Shown here piece after piece: positions 43,313 to 52,814 of a DNA stretch of 64,000 nt (position 1 is the first letter of the stretch; each line of letters begins with the position of its first letter). Below the pieces are notes generated by a model that was not told the DNA's origin, ran no database searches, and saw only the letters and a program-made list of their open reading frames with translations. Source of the DNA: Bacillus shivajii (lineage in GTDB: Bacteria > Bacillota > Bacilli > Bacillales > Salisediminibacteriaceae); the NCBI RefSeq assembly GCF_020519665.1, contig NZ_CP084703.1, forward strand, positions 1,364,001-1,428,000, read 5' to 3'. The position numbers were made by a program, and so were the translations under genes.

Positions 43313-44416
43313 GTGATAAAGCATGACAATGTTCATCGACTTTCTTCTGAAAAAGATCCATATCAAGTATTAACCCCAGAAGGAGAGCTTGCTTTTGAAA
43401 TAGATGGGCAGATCAATGGTGCTCTCATCGTTAAAATGTATGAGAATATGCAATTTGTCCGGACATTTGACCGTAAAGCGGTTAACTTGCAAAGGCAAGG
43501 TAGGATGGGGACTTACGCTCCGTTTGAAGGTCAGGAAGCGTCACAAGTAGGTAGTGCAATGGCACTTTCTCGACATGATTGGTTGTTTCCTACGTATCGT
43601 GACCATGCAGCTTCACTTGTTTTTGGTCAAGATATGTATCGAATATTCCTTTACTGGATGGGTCATATAGATGGTGGAGTTTGTACGGAAGGGAAACGAA
43701 TTCTTCCTCCTAGTGTGCCAATTGCAACTCAAATGTTACATGCTGTAGGGACGGCATGGGCAAGTATGCTAGATAGAAAACAAGAAGTCAGCATTGCATA
43801 CTTTGGGGACGGAGCTAGTTCAGAAGGGGACTTTCATGAAGCGTTAAATATGGCGGGGGTATTTCATACACCAACGATATTTTTTTGCCAGAACAATGGT
43901 TATGCAATAAGCGTTCCTTTTAATCAACAATCTGCTTCAAAGACGATCGCCCAACGAGCTGGAGCTTATGATATGAAAGGTGTTCGTGTTGATGGGAATG
44001 ATGTCATTGCGGTTTATTTGACTGTTATGGAAGCAGTTGAACGAGCACGAAAAGGGGAAGGTCCAACGTTAATTGAAGCAGTGACATACCGTTATGGAGC
44101 TCATACGACAGCTGATGATCCATCCAAATATCGTGATCAAGAAAACCTCTCTATTGAGTGGCGGGAAAAATTTGATCCAATAACACGGTTGCAAAAATAT
44201 TTAACAAATCGAGGTCTTTTGGATCAGGAACGAGAAGACCAATTATTAATAGAAGCTGAAAGAAAGATTGATGAGGAATTAAAACGAGCTGAAAGCTATC
44301 CGAAAGCTGACCCTCTCAAAATGTTTGAGCACGTATATGCTGATACGCCTTGGAATATCAAGGAGCAACAAGAAGATCTGCGAACGTTTATGACAAAGGA
44401 AGTGAAGTCACTTTGA
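43313..44416 (+). CDS. bkdAA: 2-oxoacid dehydrogenase E1 component, alpha subunit
   Basis: GTG 43313 (MIKHDNVHRLSS) has GAGGAG 11 bases upstream; a GTG at 43301 is part of that site. 367 residues. The thiamine-diphosphate motif runs from GDGASSEGDFHEALNMAG (GDG at 165-167) to QNN (194-195). GTYAPFEGQEASQVG and LFPTYRDHAAS are typical of branched-chain-type E1 alpha. With the next gene it decarboxylates a 2-oxoacid and acylates the lipoyl group on E2. The symbol is by similarity; the adjacent Phe dehydrogenase raises the possibility that arylpyruvates are used. Confidence 0.9.
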   Translation: MIKHDNVHRLSSEKDPYQVLTPEGELAFEIDGQINGALIVKMYENMQFVRTFDRKAVNLQRQGRMGTYAPFEGQEASQVGSAMALSRHDWLFPTYRDHAASLVFGQDMYRIFLYWMGHIDGGVCTEGKRILPPSVPIATQMLHAVGTAWASMLDRKQEVSIAYFGDGASSEGDFHEALNMAGVFHTPTIFFCQNNGYAISVPFNQQSASKTIAQRAGAYDMKGVRVDGNDVIAVYLTVMEAVERARKGEGPTLIEAVTYRYGAHTTADDPSKYRDQENLSIEWREKFDPITRLQKYLTNRGLLDQEREDQLLIEAERKIDEELKRAESYPKADPLKMFEHVYADTPWNIKEQQEDLRTFMTKEVKSL

Positions 44417-45396
44417 GTAGAAAAGTAACAATGATTCAAGCGATCTCAGAAGTGTTAGATCAAAAGTTGGCTGAAGATCGGAGGGTGATGCTCTTAGGAG
44501 AAGATATTGGAAAAAACGGTGGTGTATTCAGGGCGACAGATGGATTATATGAGAAGCACGGAGCCGATCGAGTTGTTGACACTCCTTTAGCTGAATCAGG
44601 AATTATCGGCTCCTCAATAGGTTTAGCTATGAATGGAAAAGTCCCTGTTGTGGAAATACAGTTTCTTGCGTTCATTTATCCTGGGTTTGAACAAATTGTA
44701 TCTCATGCAGCGAGAATGAGGTACCGTACCCGTGGTCAATTTGAGGTACCAATGGTGATCCGTACTCCATATGGGGCAGGTATACGAGGCCCTGAACTTC
44801 ATTCAGAAAGTGTAGAGACATTTTTTGCCCATACACCTGGGTTAAAAGTGGTTGTACCTAGTAACCCTTATGATGCTAAAGGGTTACTAGCTTCGGCAAT
44901 TGAAGAGAAAGATCCTGTAATTTTTCTTGAACCAACAAAACTATATCGTGCCTTTAAGGAAGAAGTACCTGAAGAGTTGTACCGAGTGCCCTTAGGGAAA
45001 GCAAACGTCATAAAAGAAGGGGCAGACTTAACGATTTTTGCATGGGGAGCTATGGTTAGGGAGGCTTTAAATGCAGCGAAACGAGCGGAGGAAGAGAAAG
45101 GGTGGAGCTGTGAAGTTGTTGATATTCGTTCCCTTTACCCATTAGACCGAGAGGCAATTATACATTCAGTGAAAAAAACTGGGCGAGCAATCATTGTCCA
45201 GGAAGCACATAAGACAGCTGGATTAGGTGGGGAGATCATTTCTCTCATCAATGAGGAAGCACTTATCTATTTAAAAGCTCCGATTAAACGTATATCAGGA
45301 TTTGATGTCCCAGTACCACAATTTTCAGTTGAAGATGAATACTTACCAACAGTAGAAAGAGTTACAAAAGGGATTCATGAAACGGTATTATTTTAA
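44413..45396 (+). CDS. bkdAB: 2-oxoacid dehydrogenase E1 component, beta subunit
   Basis: TTG 44413 (MSRKVTMIQAISEVLDQ) overlaps the E1-alpha stop (TTGA), with AAGGAAGTG about 10 bases upstream; an earlier in-frame ATG at 44350 lies deep inside E1 alpha. 327 residues. VMLLGEDIGKNGGVFRATDGL, DTPLAESGIIGSSIGLAMNG, VEIQFLAFIYPGFEQIVSHA and the C-terminal transketolase domain (EVVDIRSLYPLDREAI) are complete. Confidence 0.92.
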   Translation: MSRKVTMIQAISEVLDQKLAEDRRVMLLGEDIGKNGGVFRATDGLYEKHGADRVVDTPLAESGIIGSSIGLAMNGKVPVVEIQFLAFIYPGFEQIVSHAARMRYRTRGQFEVPMVIRTPYGAGIRGPELHSESVETFFAHTPGLKVVVPSNPYDAKGLLASAIEEKDPVIFLEPTKLYRAFKEEVPEELYRVPLGKANVIKEGADLTIFAWGAMVREALNAAKRAEEEKGWSCEVVDIRSLYPLDREAIIHSVKKTGRAIIVQEAHKTAGLGGEIISLINEEALIYLKAPIKRISGFDVPVPQFSVEDEYLPTVERVTKGIHETVLF

Positions 45397-45423
45397 ATTG
45401 CGATCGGTGTTAGGAGGGAGAGT

Positions 45424-46674
45424 ATGGTTGAATTCAAACTCCCAGATGTTGGGGAAGGAATGCATGAAGGAGAAATTACAAAATGGCTCATAAAAGAGGG
45501 GGATTTTGTTAAACAAGATCAGCAAGTAGTAGAAGTTCAAACAGATAAAGTGAATACAGAACTAACGTCACCTTCAACTGGAAGAGTTCATAAGATTTAT
45601 TTCAAAGAAGGTGACGTTGTAGAAGTTGGTACGACTATTTTTACGATCATTGAAGAGGAAGGAGATAGTGAAGCCTCTAATAACATTAGTAATTCTACAA
45701 CATCTGAAAATATGAGTCGGATTACGAGTTTTGTCTCTACTATTCAAAAGGAAGGGACGTTTCGGAGAGATTTAGCAACGCCGTATGTTAGGCAAAAGGC
45801 TAGAGAAATGTCCGTTGATCTAAAGGAAGTAGCGGGAACGGGTCCAGCTGGTCGGATCACAGAAGAAGACTTATTAACCTACTCAAAAGTAAATGTTAAT
45901 GAAAATGCTGAAAGTCAAAATGACAATGTCCGAGCCAACTCGATAAAAGACCATGTACCTTCTGAACCTAATGTAGAAGAGCGGGTACAGTTAACAGGTA
46001 TAAGGAAAAGTATTGCTAAACAGATGACAAAGTCAGTGTCAGCGATTCCGCATGTAACGCATGTTGATGATTTGCACATAGGACCGTTAAAAGAATTTAG
46101 AAAAGACATGAAATCATTTGCAGAGCAAAAGGGTATAAAGCTAACATTCCTACCGTTTTTTATAAAAGCAATTGTTATTGCCTTGAAGGAGTTTCCTTAC
46201 TTGAATGCTTCTTTAGATGAAGATAAGAACGAAATCGTATTAAAGAAGTATTACCACATAGGTATTGCGACTAATACAAATAAAGGTCTTGTTGTTCCTG
46301 TTATAAAAAATGCTGATATAAAGAGTATTTTCCAACTGGCAGATGAGATTCGCGAATTAGCGGATCAAGCTAGAGAAGGAAAACTTTCGTTAGAACATAC
46401 GACTGGAAGTACGTTTACAATTAGTAACGTAGGACCTATAGGTGGATTACACGCAACACCAATTATTAACCATCCTGAAGTAGCAATACTTGCTTTGCAT
46501 AAAATGGAACCACGTATGGTTGTTCGTGATTGGGAAGGGGTTATCCGTTTAATGATGAACATGTCCTTATCCTTTGACCATCGTATCATTGATGGAGTGA
46601 CAGCTGTCCAATTTACGAACAGGTTGAAAGAAATGTTGGAAGAACCAAAACGGCTATTTATGGAGATGACTTAA
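45424..46674 (+). CDS. bkdB: 2-oxoacid dehydrogenase E2 (dihydrolipoyl acyltransferase)
   Basis: 416 residues in the usual order: one lipoyl domain (lipoylated Lys42 in VQTDKVNTEL), a Ser/Thr/Asn-rich linker, a peripheral subunit-binding domain (ATPYVRQKAREMSVDL, GTGPAGRITEEDLL), a second linker and the catalytic domain with SFDHRIIDG (His386). It takes the acyl group from E1 and passes it to CoA. GGAGGG lies 5 bases before the ATG. Confidence 0.93.
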   Translation: MVEFKLPDVGEGMHEGEITKWLIKEGDFVKQDQQVVEVQTDKVNTELTSPSTGRVHKIYFKEGDVVEVGTTIFTIIEEEGDSEASNNISNSTTSENMSRITSFVSTIQKEGTFRRDLATPYVRQKAREMSVDLKEVAGTGPAGRITEEDLLTYSKVNVNENAESQNDNVRANSIKDHVPSEPNVEERVQLTGIRKSIAKQMTKSVSAIPHVTHVDDLHIGPLKEFRKDMKSFAEQKGIKLTFLPFFIKAIVIALKEFPYLNASLDEDKNEIVLKKYYHIGIATNTNKGLVVPVIKNADIKSIFQLADEIRELADQAREGKLSLEHTTGSTFTISNVGPIGGLHATPIINHPEVAILALHKMEPRMVVRDWEGVIRLMMNMSLSFDHRIIDGVTAVQFTNRLKEMLEEPKRLFMEMT

Positions 46675-48141
46675 ATGGTAGTAGGAGAAGTGGCGGTAGA
46701 AACAGATGTAGTTGTTATTGGTGGAGGACCAGGTGGTTATGCTGCAGCGATTCGACTTGGAATATTAGGGAAGTCAGTAACGTTGATTGAAAAGGAATCA
46801 TTAGGGGGCGTTTGTTTAAATAAAGGTTGTATTCCATCTAAAGCTTTCATTCATATGGCAGAACAATATCATCAATTAAACAACTTAAATAAGATGGGGA
46901 TTCGATTTAACGGTGAAGTAGAGCCTGTTGACTTAGGTGTATGGCAGGATTGGAAGCAAGGGATTGTATCTAAATTAAACAGTGGTGTAGTGAATCTATG
47001 TGAACAAAATGGCGTTTCCGTTGTAAAAGGAAAAGCAAGTTTTTTATCGGATAGCCGTGTTGGTGTAGAAACAGACGGGGATTTTGAGGTTTATAAATTT
47101 GAATATGCAATTATTGCAACAGGATCGAAAGCAACTGCACCTTACATGTTGCAAACTGATGGAGAATACATTCTCGATTCATCTTCAGCTTTAGCGTTAA
47201 CTGATGTTCCTGAAAATTTGACAGTTGTTGGTGGTGGATACATTGGTATTGAGTTAGGAACAGCTTTTGCAAAAATTGGAACGAAGGTAACGATTATTGA
47301 GGTGACTGACTCGCTATTGCCCCATGTTTCAGAAGAAATGGTTAAGGAAGTATCGAAAAAAGCGAGAAAATTAGGGATCAAGATAAGGACTGCAACGAAT
47401 GTGGAAAAGGCGACAGTTAATAATGAAAAAGTTGAACTTCAACTTAAGGAAGGGAGGAAAGAAGATGTAGTTGTTACTGACAAAGTGTTAGTAACAGTTG
47501 GGAGAGAACCGAATACAGACAGTATAGCTATTGAACAGACTGGTATTATCAAAAATGACCGAGGTTTTCTAGAAGTAGATAGCGAATGTCGAACGAACGT
47601 GTCCCATATTTTTGCAATTGGTGATGTGACACCTGGACCAGCACTAGCTCACCGTGCTACAAAGCAAGGGGTTGTAGCTGCTGAAGTGATTGGAGGCTTG
47701 CCTAGTGCGATTGATACACCGTTTATTCCATATGTGATTTTTTCAGATCCGCAAATTGCAGGTGTAGGATTAACAAAAGAAGAGGCAATAGAAAGTGGCT
47801 ATGAAGTAAAAACAGGAACTTTCCCTTTTCAAGCGAATGGTAGAGCGTTAGCAACTGACGAACTAGAAGGTGTAGCAAAAGTAATTGTAGATGCGAACAC
47901 ACACGTTTTATTAGGGATGCATGTTGTCGGTTCGGATGCTTCAAACCTAATTGGTGAAGGGGTATTAGCTTTAGAACTAGCAGCACGTGTGGAGGATATT
48001 GCGATGTCGGTCCATCCCCATCCAACACTAACAGAAGTGTGGTTAGAGGCTGCTGAGGAAGCGTTAGGTCATGCGATTCACATAGTAAATGACCAAAATA
48101 AAGAGAAGAACATGGATCGATCCATGACAATATTTCGCTAA
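46675..48141 (+). CDS. lpdV: dihydrolipoyl dehydrogenase (E3)
   Basis: A 488-residue flavoprotein: FAD motif VVIGGGPGGYAAAIRLG, redox disulfide Cys47/Cys52 in GGVCLNKGCIPSK, NAD motif VVGGGYIGIELGTAFAKIG, second FAD motif AIGDVTPGPALAHRA, catalytic His449/Glu454 in HPTLTEV. The tail has about 17 extra residues (NDQNKEKNMDRSMTIFR). The ATG follows the E2 stop directly. It reoxidises the E2 lipoyl group with NAD+. Confidence 0.94.
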   Translation: MVVGEVAVETDVVVIGGGPGGYAAAIRLGILGKSVTLIEKESLGGVCLNKGCIPSKAFIHMAEQYHQLNNLNKMGIRFNGEVEPVDLGVWQDWKQGIVSKLNSGVVNLCEQNGVSVVKGKASFLSDSRVGVETDGDFEVYKFEYAIIATGSKATAPYMLQTDGEYILDSSSALALTDVPENLTVVGGGYIGIELGTAFAKIGTKVTIIEVTDSLLPHVSEEMVKEVSKKARKLGIKIRTATNVEKATVNNEKVELQLKEGRKEDVVVTDKVLVTVGREPNTDSIAIEQTGIIKNDRGFLEVDSECRTNVSHIFAIGDVTPGPALAHRATKQGVVAAEVIGGLPSAIDTPFIPYVIFSDPQIAGVGLTKEEAIESGYEVKTGTFPFQANGRALATDELEGVAKVIVDANTHVLLGMHVVGSDASNLIGEGVLALELAARVEDIAMSVHPHPTLTEVWLEAAEEALGHAIHIVNDQNKEKNMDRSMTIFR

Positions 48142-48161
48142 ACTCTTAAGAGGGGGAGAAT

Positions 48162-49301
48162 ATGAGTTTACTTGAAAGTACAATTGGACTTCAACAGGGT
48201 TTAATAACACAATTTTCAGAATGTGAACAAGTGATTTTTTGTAATGATCAAGAAACAGGCTTAAAGGCGATTATTGCTATTCATGATACGACGTTAGGCC
48301 CTGCAATCGGAGGCTGTCGTATGCTACCATATTCGTCTATGACAGATGCTTTACAAGATGTACTGCGGCTTTCAAAAGGAATGACGTATAAATGTGCCGC
48401 AGCAGATGTTGACTTTGGTGGCGGAAAAGCAGTCATTATTGGCGATCCAGAAAAAGACAAATCCCCTGAAATGTTTCGAGCTTTCGGTAAGTTTGTTGAA
48501 TCATTGAACGGTCGTTTTTACACTGGTACAGATATGGGAACAACGATGGAGGATTTCGTTCAAGCATATAAAGAAACGAATTGTATTGTAGGGATTCCAA
48601 AAATGTATGGTGGGAGTGGAGATTCGTCTGTACCAACGGCTGAAGGCGTCATCTTCGCTTTAAAAGCAACAAATAGAGCACTTTTTGGAGAAGAATGTTT
48701 AGTAGGAAAAACTTATGCCATCCAAGGTCTAGGTAAAGTTGGCTATAAAGTTGCAAATCATTTATTAGAAGAAGGAGCAGACCTTTTCGTAACAGATGTA
48801 AATAAAAAGGTTTTACAGGAATTTAAACGGAAAGCAGAAGAATTCAGTTCGGTTGTAAAGGTAGTAGAAATGGATGAAATCTACCGTGTAAATTCAGATA
48901 TTTTTGTTCCATGTGCTGTTGGTGGAATAATTAATGAAACGACCGTTGAACAACTAACTGTTCGTGCAATTGTGGGGTCTGCAAATAATCAATTACAGCA
49001 TGAAGGACTAAGTGTAACACTTAATAATAAAGGAATTCTTTATGCTCCTGACTATATCGTTAACAGCGGAGGTTTAATTCAAGTATCTGATGAGTTATAC
49101 GGTGCAAATAAAGATCGTGTCTTGGCTAAAACGAAAGCGATATACTATTCGTTATTAGAAGTATTTAACACAGCAGAACAAAACAAAGTAACAACTGTAG
49201 AAGCTGCAAACCAAATGTGTGAAAAGCGAATGAAAGATAGAGCAAAACAAAATAGTTTCTTTTTACACAATTCTCGCCCGAAATGGGATATAAGAAGGTA
49301 A
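48162..49301 (+). CDS. pdh: phenylalanine dehydrogenase
   Basis: A 379-residue NAD-dependent amino-acid dehydrogenase. Lys77 and Lys89 are in the conserved [23 protein letters not shown] binding is at [15 protein letters not shown]. Several stretches read as in Bacillus/Lysinibacillus Phe dehydrogenases rather than Leu dehydrogenases: [40 protein letters not shown] at the C-terminus. The residues tied to Phe specificity in that family (Gly in FYTGTD, Leu in GGLIQV) are Gly122 and Leu305 here; Leu dehydrogenases have Ala and Val. It deaminates Phe to phenylpyruvate. It lies 20 bases after the E3 gene, so it is very likely in the same operon. Confidence 0.85.
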   Translation: MSLLESTIGLQQGLITQFSECEQVIFCNDQETGLKAIIAIHDTTLGPAIGGCRMLPYSSMTDALQDVLRLSKGMTYKCAAADVDFGGGKAVIIGDPEKDKSPEMFRAFGKFVESLNGRFYTGTDMGTTMEDFVQAYKETNCIVGIPKMYGGSGDSSVPTAEGVIFALKATNRALFGEECLVGKTYAIQGLGKVGYKVANHLLEEGADLFVTDVNKKVLQEFKRKAEEFSSVVKVVEMDEIYRVNSDIFVPCAVGGIINETTVEQLTVRAIVGSANNQLQHEGLSVTLNNKGILYAPDYIVNSGGLIQVSDELYGANKDRVLAKTKAIYYSLLEVFNTAEQNKVTTVEAANQMCEKRMKDRAKQNSFFLHNSRPKWDIRR

Positions 49302-49336
49302 AGAAGTTGTGATTTATAAAACAAGGGAGGGTCAAC

Positions 49337-49657
49337 GTGAATCAACCACATATTATTGCAATTTTCATTGCAATAGGATTGTACATCATTAGTGAAATAT
49401 TTCTTTGGAGGTTTCCGTCGAAACGTTTTCTGAAATATATTCCAGGTTTGACCGGGATGATAGCAAGTGTTGTCATCATTGTGATTAGCTATCAACATAT
49501 TCTGAGTTTCTCACTCTTTATAGATTATTTATTTTTTTCAATTGTTTTATTATGTTTATCTGGCTTAGCATCCGTTATTATATCGATGAGACGACCATAT
49601 AAGTCTAAAGAAGAGAACGTAAAGTCTCCTCCTAATCCAATGAAAGTTAATAGTTAG
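49337..49657 (+). CDS. small membrane protein
   Basis: A 106-residue protein from GTG 49337 with GGGAGGG upstream. Three membrane helices are predicted (about 5-24, 36-52, 58-85), then a basic/polar tail (RRPYKSKEENVKSPPNP). I recognise no family. It follows the Phe dehydrogenase gene by 35 bases and is probably the last gene of that operon. Confidence 0.7.
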   Translation: MNQPHIIAIFIAIGLYIISEIFLWRFPSKRFLKYIPGLTGMIASVVIIVISYQHILSFSLFIDYLFFSIVLLCLSGLASVIISMRRPYKSKEENVKSPPNPMKVNS

Positions 49658-49696
49658 TAAGGAATAGAACATCAATGCAGTCAGATTTTTGTAAAA

Positions 49697-49735
49697 AGGA
49701 GGTAGGAGTATTTGCTGTCATAGCTCGTACCTCCT
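49697..49735. promoter_or_regulatory. hairpin upstream of comEC
   Basis: AGGAGGTA and TACCTCCT form a perfect 8-bp stem with a further GAG/CTC arm inside. It has an A-tract after it on the plus strand and a T-tract after it on the minus strand, so as an intrinsic terminator it would work only on the minus strand. It lies 32 bases before comEC. Its role is unclear. Confidence 0.45.
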
Positions 49736-49767
49736 AAAAAAATATTGACAAGTAGTGAGGTGGTTTC

Positions 49768-52050
49768 TTGATCTCACGAGTTTATATTTATGGTTTTTTT
49801 GCTATTGGAAGCCTTTTGTTTGCTTTTGAAGGTTTGACAATATGGTCTATCATTTTCATGATTTTAGGATTATTCCCTCTTTTTCGCATAAAAGGTAGCC
49901 CCGCGTATCTACATATATTTCTCTCTGCTTTAGTTTGTTTTCTATTTTTTGCTTATGGAACGATAACACTCGAAAATAATGTGACAACTCTTTCAGGTGA
50001 TGAATCTGTACTGCAAGGTAAAATACTTACTGAACCAATTCGGACAAGTTCGAAACAAGTGCAATTTCAAGTAAAAACCCGTGAAGGTGAAAAAGTGCAA
50101 GTATTTGGGGGAGAAAAGCTCACCTCGGTTAATCCAGGTGAAACTTGTTCATTTGAAGGAGTACTGAATTCCCCGAGAAGGGCTACGAATCCGTTTGAAT
50201 TCGATTACCTGGATTATTTATTAAAACAAAGAATTCATTGGATATTTCAAGTAAATGATGAACGGGTTGCTTGTCTTCAACCATCAACTCTTATCGATTC
50301 AAGCTACTTGCGAAAATTTAGAAAGTCTGCAATTGACTTTGTAACAGATGCTCGTGACAGTGATGCAATTGGCATGGTTACTGCTCTTGTATTTGGTGAT
50401 CGTTCCTATATTCACGTTGAGAGGTTAGATCAATACCAAAAATTAGGGATCATTCATTTGTTGGCGGTATCTGGGCTACATGTTGGTTTATTAACGTTTA
50501 CAATTTATCAGTTATTGATACGTTTTGGTGTTACAAGGGAATACGCAAACATTGTTTTGTTGATCATCCTTCCTTTTTATATTGTTATAGCAGGTGGTGC
50601 ACCGTCTGTCGTTCGTGCATCACTTATGTGTATGGCCGTACTAATCGCGAACTTATTAAAGTGGAGGTTAAAAGCACTTGATAGTATATCAGTAGTTTGT
50701 ATAATCCTCTTACTTTATGACCCGTTTTACCTATATCATTTAGGTTTTCAGCTTTCGTTTTTAACAAGTTTTGCTTTAATTGTTTCAAGTCGGCTATTTA
50801 TTCATTGTTCAGGACTCCTATTGATGGTACGAGTAACAATCGTTGCTCAGCTCATTTCGATCCCAATAATTTTATTTCATTTTTATGAGGTGTCTTTGTT
50901 TACATTGCCGATGAATGTGTTGTTTATTCCATTTGTATCAATGTGGATTTTACCTTTGTCTTTCATATTTGTTTTTACAATACTCCTTTTTCCTCCTATT
51001 GCTTCTTTAGTATATTTTCTCATGTCCTCAACATTAACCGTTATGCATAGTCTTGTTGATGTCGTTATGAGTCTTCAATGGGGAATGCTCGTATTCGGTA
51101 AGCCCTCCATGCTGATGATGCTTTTTATGTATATATCAATTTTACTGTTTTTTTTACAATTGGAAACGAAGCAGGTAAAGAGGATTACTCTTAGTTTGTT
51201 ACTTATTGGTTTTGTTTTTTCTGCACAAAATTTTTTGCCGTATTTTAAAAGTGAAGCAACGATTACGATGCTTGATGTTGGACAAGGTGATAGCATTGTT
51301 ATAGAACTTCCAAACAGAAAAGGTGTATACCTTGTTGATACAGGTGGCGTTATTTCTTGGGGGGAGCGCGGCAGTTTTTCTAGTGGTCCAGGTAGTCGTA
51401 TTGTTGAACCTTTTTTAAAGGGAAAGGGGATCCATAAAGTTGATAAGGTAATTATTACACATGGTCATATAGATCATATGGGTGAGTTATGTTATTTAAC
51501 AAATGTAATGAACATTGATCAAGTTTTATATCCGAAGTCAACTTCATTGCCACATCAGTCAATAGCTCCGTTAACATGTGCAAGAGAGAAAGGTATCCCG
51601 ATTCGTTGGATAGAAGAAGGCGATCGTTGGCAACGAGGAGATTCGTTATTTTATGTGCTTCATCCGACTGGAGAAGAAGTAAGTGAGAATAATCGGTCGA
51701 TTGTATTTTTAGCGAAGATAAATGGTGTAAGTGTATTGTTTACGGGGGATTTAGAAAAGGAAGGAGAACAAAGAATTGTTAATGATTACTTATCATTTCA
51801 TGTAGATATTTTAAAGGTAGGTCACCATGGAAGTGCTACATCGACAACAGAGTCTTTTTTACAACAAATCATGCCGAAAACTGCACTCATTCCGGTCGGT
51901 CGGAATAATATATACGGTCACCCAAATAAAGAAGTGATTAATCGACTTGGCGAATATAATGTTGAGGTTTTGCGAACTGACTTACATGGCGCCATTGAAG
52001 TAGGAGTTTACAGAGGAGAATATGAAACGTGGCCGTTTATTAATGAATAA
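49768..52050 (+). CDS. comEC: competence DNA channel protein ComEC
   Basis: A 760-residue polytopic protein. The N-terminal OB-like part and DUF4131 region (about 1-190) precede the competence channel domain with GDRSYIHVERLDQYQKLGIIH, LLAVSGLHVGL and GAPSVVRASLMC, and the C-terminal metallo-beta-lactamase-like domain has LDVGQGDSI, THGHIDHMGE, FTGDLEKEGE and LKVGHHGS. It transports single-stranded DNA into the cell; the C-terminal domain may degrade the other strand. TTG start with GAGGTGG upstream. It is detached from comEB by the amino-acid catabolism operon. Confidence 0.96.
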   Translation: MISRVYIYGFFAIGSLLFAFEGLTIWSIIFMILGLFPLFRIKGSPAYLHIFLSALVCFLFFAYGTITLENNVTTLSGDESVLQGKILTEPIRTSSKQVQFQVKTREGEKVQVFGGEKLTSVNPGETCSFEGVLNSPRRATNPFEFDYLDYLLKQRIHWIFQVNDERVACLQPSTLIDSSYLRKFRKSAIDFVTDARDSDAIGMVTALVFGDRSYIHVERLDQYQKLGIIHLLAVSGLHVGLLTFTIYQLLIRFGVTREYANIVLLIILPFYIVIAGGAPSVVRASLMCMAVLIANLLKWRLKALDSISVVCIILLLYDPFYLYHLGFQLSFLTSFALIVSSRLFIHCSGLLLMVRVTIVAQLISIPIILFHFYEVSLFTLPMNVLFIPFVSMWILPLSFIFVFTILLFPPIASLVYFLMSSTLTVMHSLVDVVMSLQWGMLVFGKPSMLMMLFMYISILLFFLQLETKQVKRITLSLLLIGFVFSAQNFLPYFKSEATITMLDVGQGDSIVIELPNRKGVYLVDTGGVISWGERGSFSSGPGSRIVEPFLKGKGIHKVDKVIITHGHIDHMGELCYLTNVMNIDQVLYPKSTSLPHQSIAPLTCAREKGIPIRWIEEGDRWQRGDSLFYVLHPTGEEVSENNRSIVFLAKINGVSVLFTGDLEKEGEQRIVNDYLSFHVDILKVGHHGSATSTTESFLQQIMPKTALIPVGRNNIYGHPNKEVINRLGEYNVEVLRTDLHGAIEVGVYRGEYETWPFINE

Positions 52051-52078
52051 AGGGGATGTCTCTTAGGACACCCCCTTT
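52049..52078. terminator. terminator between comEC and yqzM
   Basis: AAAGGGGATGTC pairs with GACACCCCCTTT (one bulge). It lies directly at the comEC stop, 29 bases past the yqzM stop on the other strand. The U-tract is short on both strands. Confidence 0.75.
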
Positions 52079-52106
52079 AAACATCCGTTATTTATGTAGA
52101 CGTAAA

Positions 52107-52244
52107 TTAACCGAACACAAGATCAATTGCTTGAGCAATAGCGAAAATTGTCATGAAAAATCCGAAGACAACGATAAAACCAACGGCACTGTCAATTGCG
52201 TCGTTACGTTTCGATTGCACTTCTTTTTCGAATTCGTTATTCAT
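52107..52244 (-). CDS. yqzM: YqzM family small membrane protein
   Basis: A 45-residue gene. ATG 52244 has AGGAGGG 6 bases upstream. The protein reads NNEFEKEVQSKRNDAIDSAV followed by GFIVVFGFFMTIFAIAQAI, which matches B. subtilis YqzM (MNEFEKNVQSKRNDAIDSAV..) in sequence and in position after comEC on the opposite strand. One membrane helix; function unknown. Confidence 0.92.
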   Translation of the reverse strand: MNNEFEKEVQSKRNDAIDSAVGFIVVFGFFMTIFAIAQAIDLVFG

Positions 52245-52594
52245 ATCGATCCCTCCTGTCACTCATTTAGTATAAAAGAAAACAAAAAAAAAATCCACAA
52301 AAAATATAGGATGTTTTCCTTTTCTTTACTGAAAAAGCGCATTCGCTAATCTTGTTAGATTTGTTAAGAGTTGTCACCTATAATCCATTCAAGCATAGGA
52401 TAACATAACAATAACAATTCGATAAATGATCATCGCTGCCAAACGATATCCTAGGTATTTGTTAGCAGCGTTTATCATAAATGGAGGTGGGGCATTTACG
52501 GCTCCACTTCCTTTTTGTTGTTTTAGCATCAACTTCACGAGATAGCTGTTTGTTTTTCTGAGTCAATTTGTGATTGCTGCTTCAAACCTGCAAG

Positions 52595-52700
52595 CTTGCC
52601 GTGGACGAGTTTCTCAGCTTCCTCGAGCCGACGAGCTCTTATGCGGGATCTTCGAACCTCGTTCTTCCACAGACGTCCGCCGGCTTCTACAGCAATGGTC
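52595..52700. repeat. dispersed repeat shared with 26567-26660
   Basis: GTGGACGAGTTTCTCAGC, TTCCTCGAGCCGACGAGCTC, CGTTCTTCCACAGACGTCCG. The 1.1-kb gap from yqzM to holA (52245-53365) shows no gene; 52245-52590 is plain AT-rich sequence. Confidence 0.55.
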
Positions 52701-52814
52701 CACTAATTTGCTTATGTCTGTGGAAAGCGATTTTTACCTGAGACGATAGGAGCAACACCCCGATAATCATCTAAAACGTACTGAGTTCATTGGAAAATAT
52801 TTGATAAAAGGGTC

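Noticed and set aside
48162-49301. Leucine dehydrogenase as the name of the last dehydrogenase
   Set aside because: The specificity residues and several long stretches follow Phe dehydrogenase; Leu dehydrogenase has different residues at those positions.
52056-52349. 97-residue plus-strand frame after comEC
   Set aside because: It lies opposite yqzM and runs through the comEC terminator; yqzM on the minus strand has a strong ribosome site and known homology.
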